Part shown: in pieces, positions 63,544 to 64,000 of the stretch | Layout: each line of letters starts with the position of its first letter | Position numbering within the stretch: position 1 is the first letter of the stretch | NCBI GenBank assembly: GCA_949505625.1 | Contig: CATBQD010000004.1 | Coordinates: forward strand, 1 to 64,000 | Source of the DNA: an uncultured Bacilli bacterium | GTDB lineage: Bacteria > Bacillota_I > Bacilli_A > RF39 > UBA660 | DNA length: 64,000 nucleotides | Direction: 5' to 3' | Notes under the pieces: generated by a model | Databases searched by the model: none | What the model was told of the DNA's origin: nothing | Seen by the model: only the letters and a program-made list of their open reading frames with translations | Position numbers and translations under genes: made by a program

Positions 63544-64000
63544 ATGACAAATAGAAAATTAAAGAAACCAGTTTTATATGGAATTTATGTTTCGTCTGTA
63601 TTTCTTATATTAGGAACTATTTTCTTAATAGAAGGGATGCTATCAAAAGATTCATTTAAAGATAATAAAGAAGGAAGACCTACTTATGTATCAGATACTA
63701 TTTTTAGTGAAGATATTCCAGTTGTAGGAAATGAAACAAAGATTATAAGACCTTATACAGATGCAGAAATTAAGATTGTGAAAAATTATTATGATTATCA
63801 GGGAGGTGCGGATTCCCAAGTTGATTCTATTCTTTACCATGAAAACACTTATTTGCAAAATAGCGGAGTTAGCTATGGTGGGAAAGAGAGTTTTGATGTT
63901 GTTGCAATTTTGGATGGCACAATAATTGATGTCAAAGAAGATTCTTTGCTTGGAAATATTGTACAAATAGAGCATAGTAATGAAATGATCAGTATTTATA
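63544..64000 (+). CDS. spoIIQ: Stage II sporulation protein Q (M23 family), N-terminal part cut by window edge
   Basis: My translation from the ATG at 63544, preceded by AGAGGTGAG, is open for 152 codons to the window end. The N-terminus is short and basic (MTNRKLKKPVLYGIYVSSVF), followed by a membrane segment and the extracellular region. The sequence DVVAILDGTIIDVKEDSLLG is the start of the M23 (LytM) domain. SpoIIQ forms the forespore side of the SpoIIQ-SpoIIIAH channel. The position after spoIID supports the name over a generic M23 peptidase. Catalytic residues lie outside the window. Confidence 0.85.
   Translation, partial: MTNRKLKKPVLYGIYVSSVFLILGTIFLIEGMLSKDSFKDNKEGRPTYVSDTIFSEDIPVVGNETKIIRPYTDAEIKIVKNYYDYQGGADSQVDSILYHENTYLQNSGVSYGGKESFDVVAILDGTIIDVKEDSLLGNIVQIEHSNEMISIY

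Overview
The window is a stretch of about 64 kb around the replication origin of an AT-rich Gram-positive bacterium. Gene order (dnaX-ebfC-recR-bofA, gyrA-gyrB-recF-dnaN-dnaA, then rpmH-rnpA-yidC-jag-mnmE-mnmG-rsmG-noc), a ComK homologue, a Noc-type ParB and the sporulation genes bofA, spoIIR, spoIID and spoIIQ all point to an endospore-forming member of the class Bacilli in the broad sense. A gut Erysipelotrichia-like lineage is my guess, not something the sequence proves. TGA is used as a stop, so the genetic code is standard. oriC lies near 18.1-18.5 kb. Genes to its left run leftward and nearly all genes to its right run rightward, so transcription is co-directional with replication.

Left arm (1-18.1 kb): mfd (N-terminal part only), pth, rsmI, a TrmN6-like methylase, ricT, holB, bofA, recR, ebfC, dnaX, tadA, a small SRP RNA with a variant apical loop, three perfect parS sites, gyrA, gyrB, recF, comK (in the slot that holds yaaA in Bacillus), dnaN and dnaA. 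Right arm (18.5-39 kb): a membrane protein, rpmH, rnpA, yidC, jag, an HD-domain protein, mnmE, mnmG, rsmG, a Noc-type ParB with a long low-complexity linker, a 1208-residue repeat protein of unknown function, a geranylgeranyl-reductase-like flavoprotein, tsaC, two small unknowns, uvrB, a four-helix membrane protein, lgt and trxB.

The unusual part is 39.0-47.8 kb: a diversity-generating retroelement (DGR) of atypical design. A divergent XRE regulator faces a 1073-residue prepilin-like surface protein with about eight Ig-like domains and a C-terminal C-type-lectin-like domain that carries the variable repeat (VR, 42497-42607). Two covarying hairpins and a terminator follow, then a MutS-domain-I-like protein, an Avd-like protein and a DGR-type reverse transcriptase (IGNMSSQ and YMDD motifs). 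After the RT comes an array of eight template-like cassettes (C1-C8), not the usual single template repeat. The VR differs from C1 at 14 of 111 positions, and 13 of these are adenines in C1, the hallmark of DGR mutagenic retrohoming. Four cassettes are followed directly by a repeat of about 125 bp whose two hairpins show compensatory base changes, so it is probably a structured RNA needed for template function. Two more small, possibly MutS-like proteins close the island.

Beyond the island (47.8-64 kb): yvcK, whiA, a GdpP-like DHH phosphodiesterase lacking the usual membrane/PAS/GGDEF part, rplI, dnaB, an M23 peptidase, walJ, rlmH, spoIIR, two FemAB-like aminoacyl transferases, several small metabolic or unknown genes, rpiB, a class-C serine hydrolase, spoIID and the start of spoIIQ. 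I saw no rRNA, tRNA, CRISPR array or insertion sequence.
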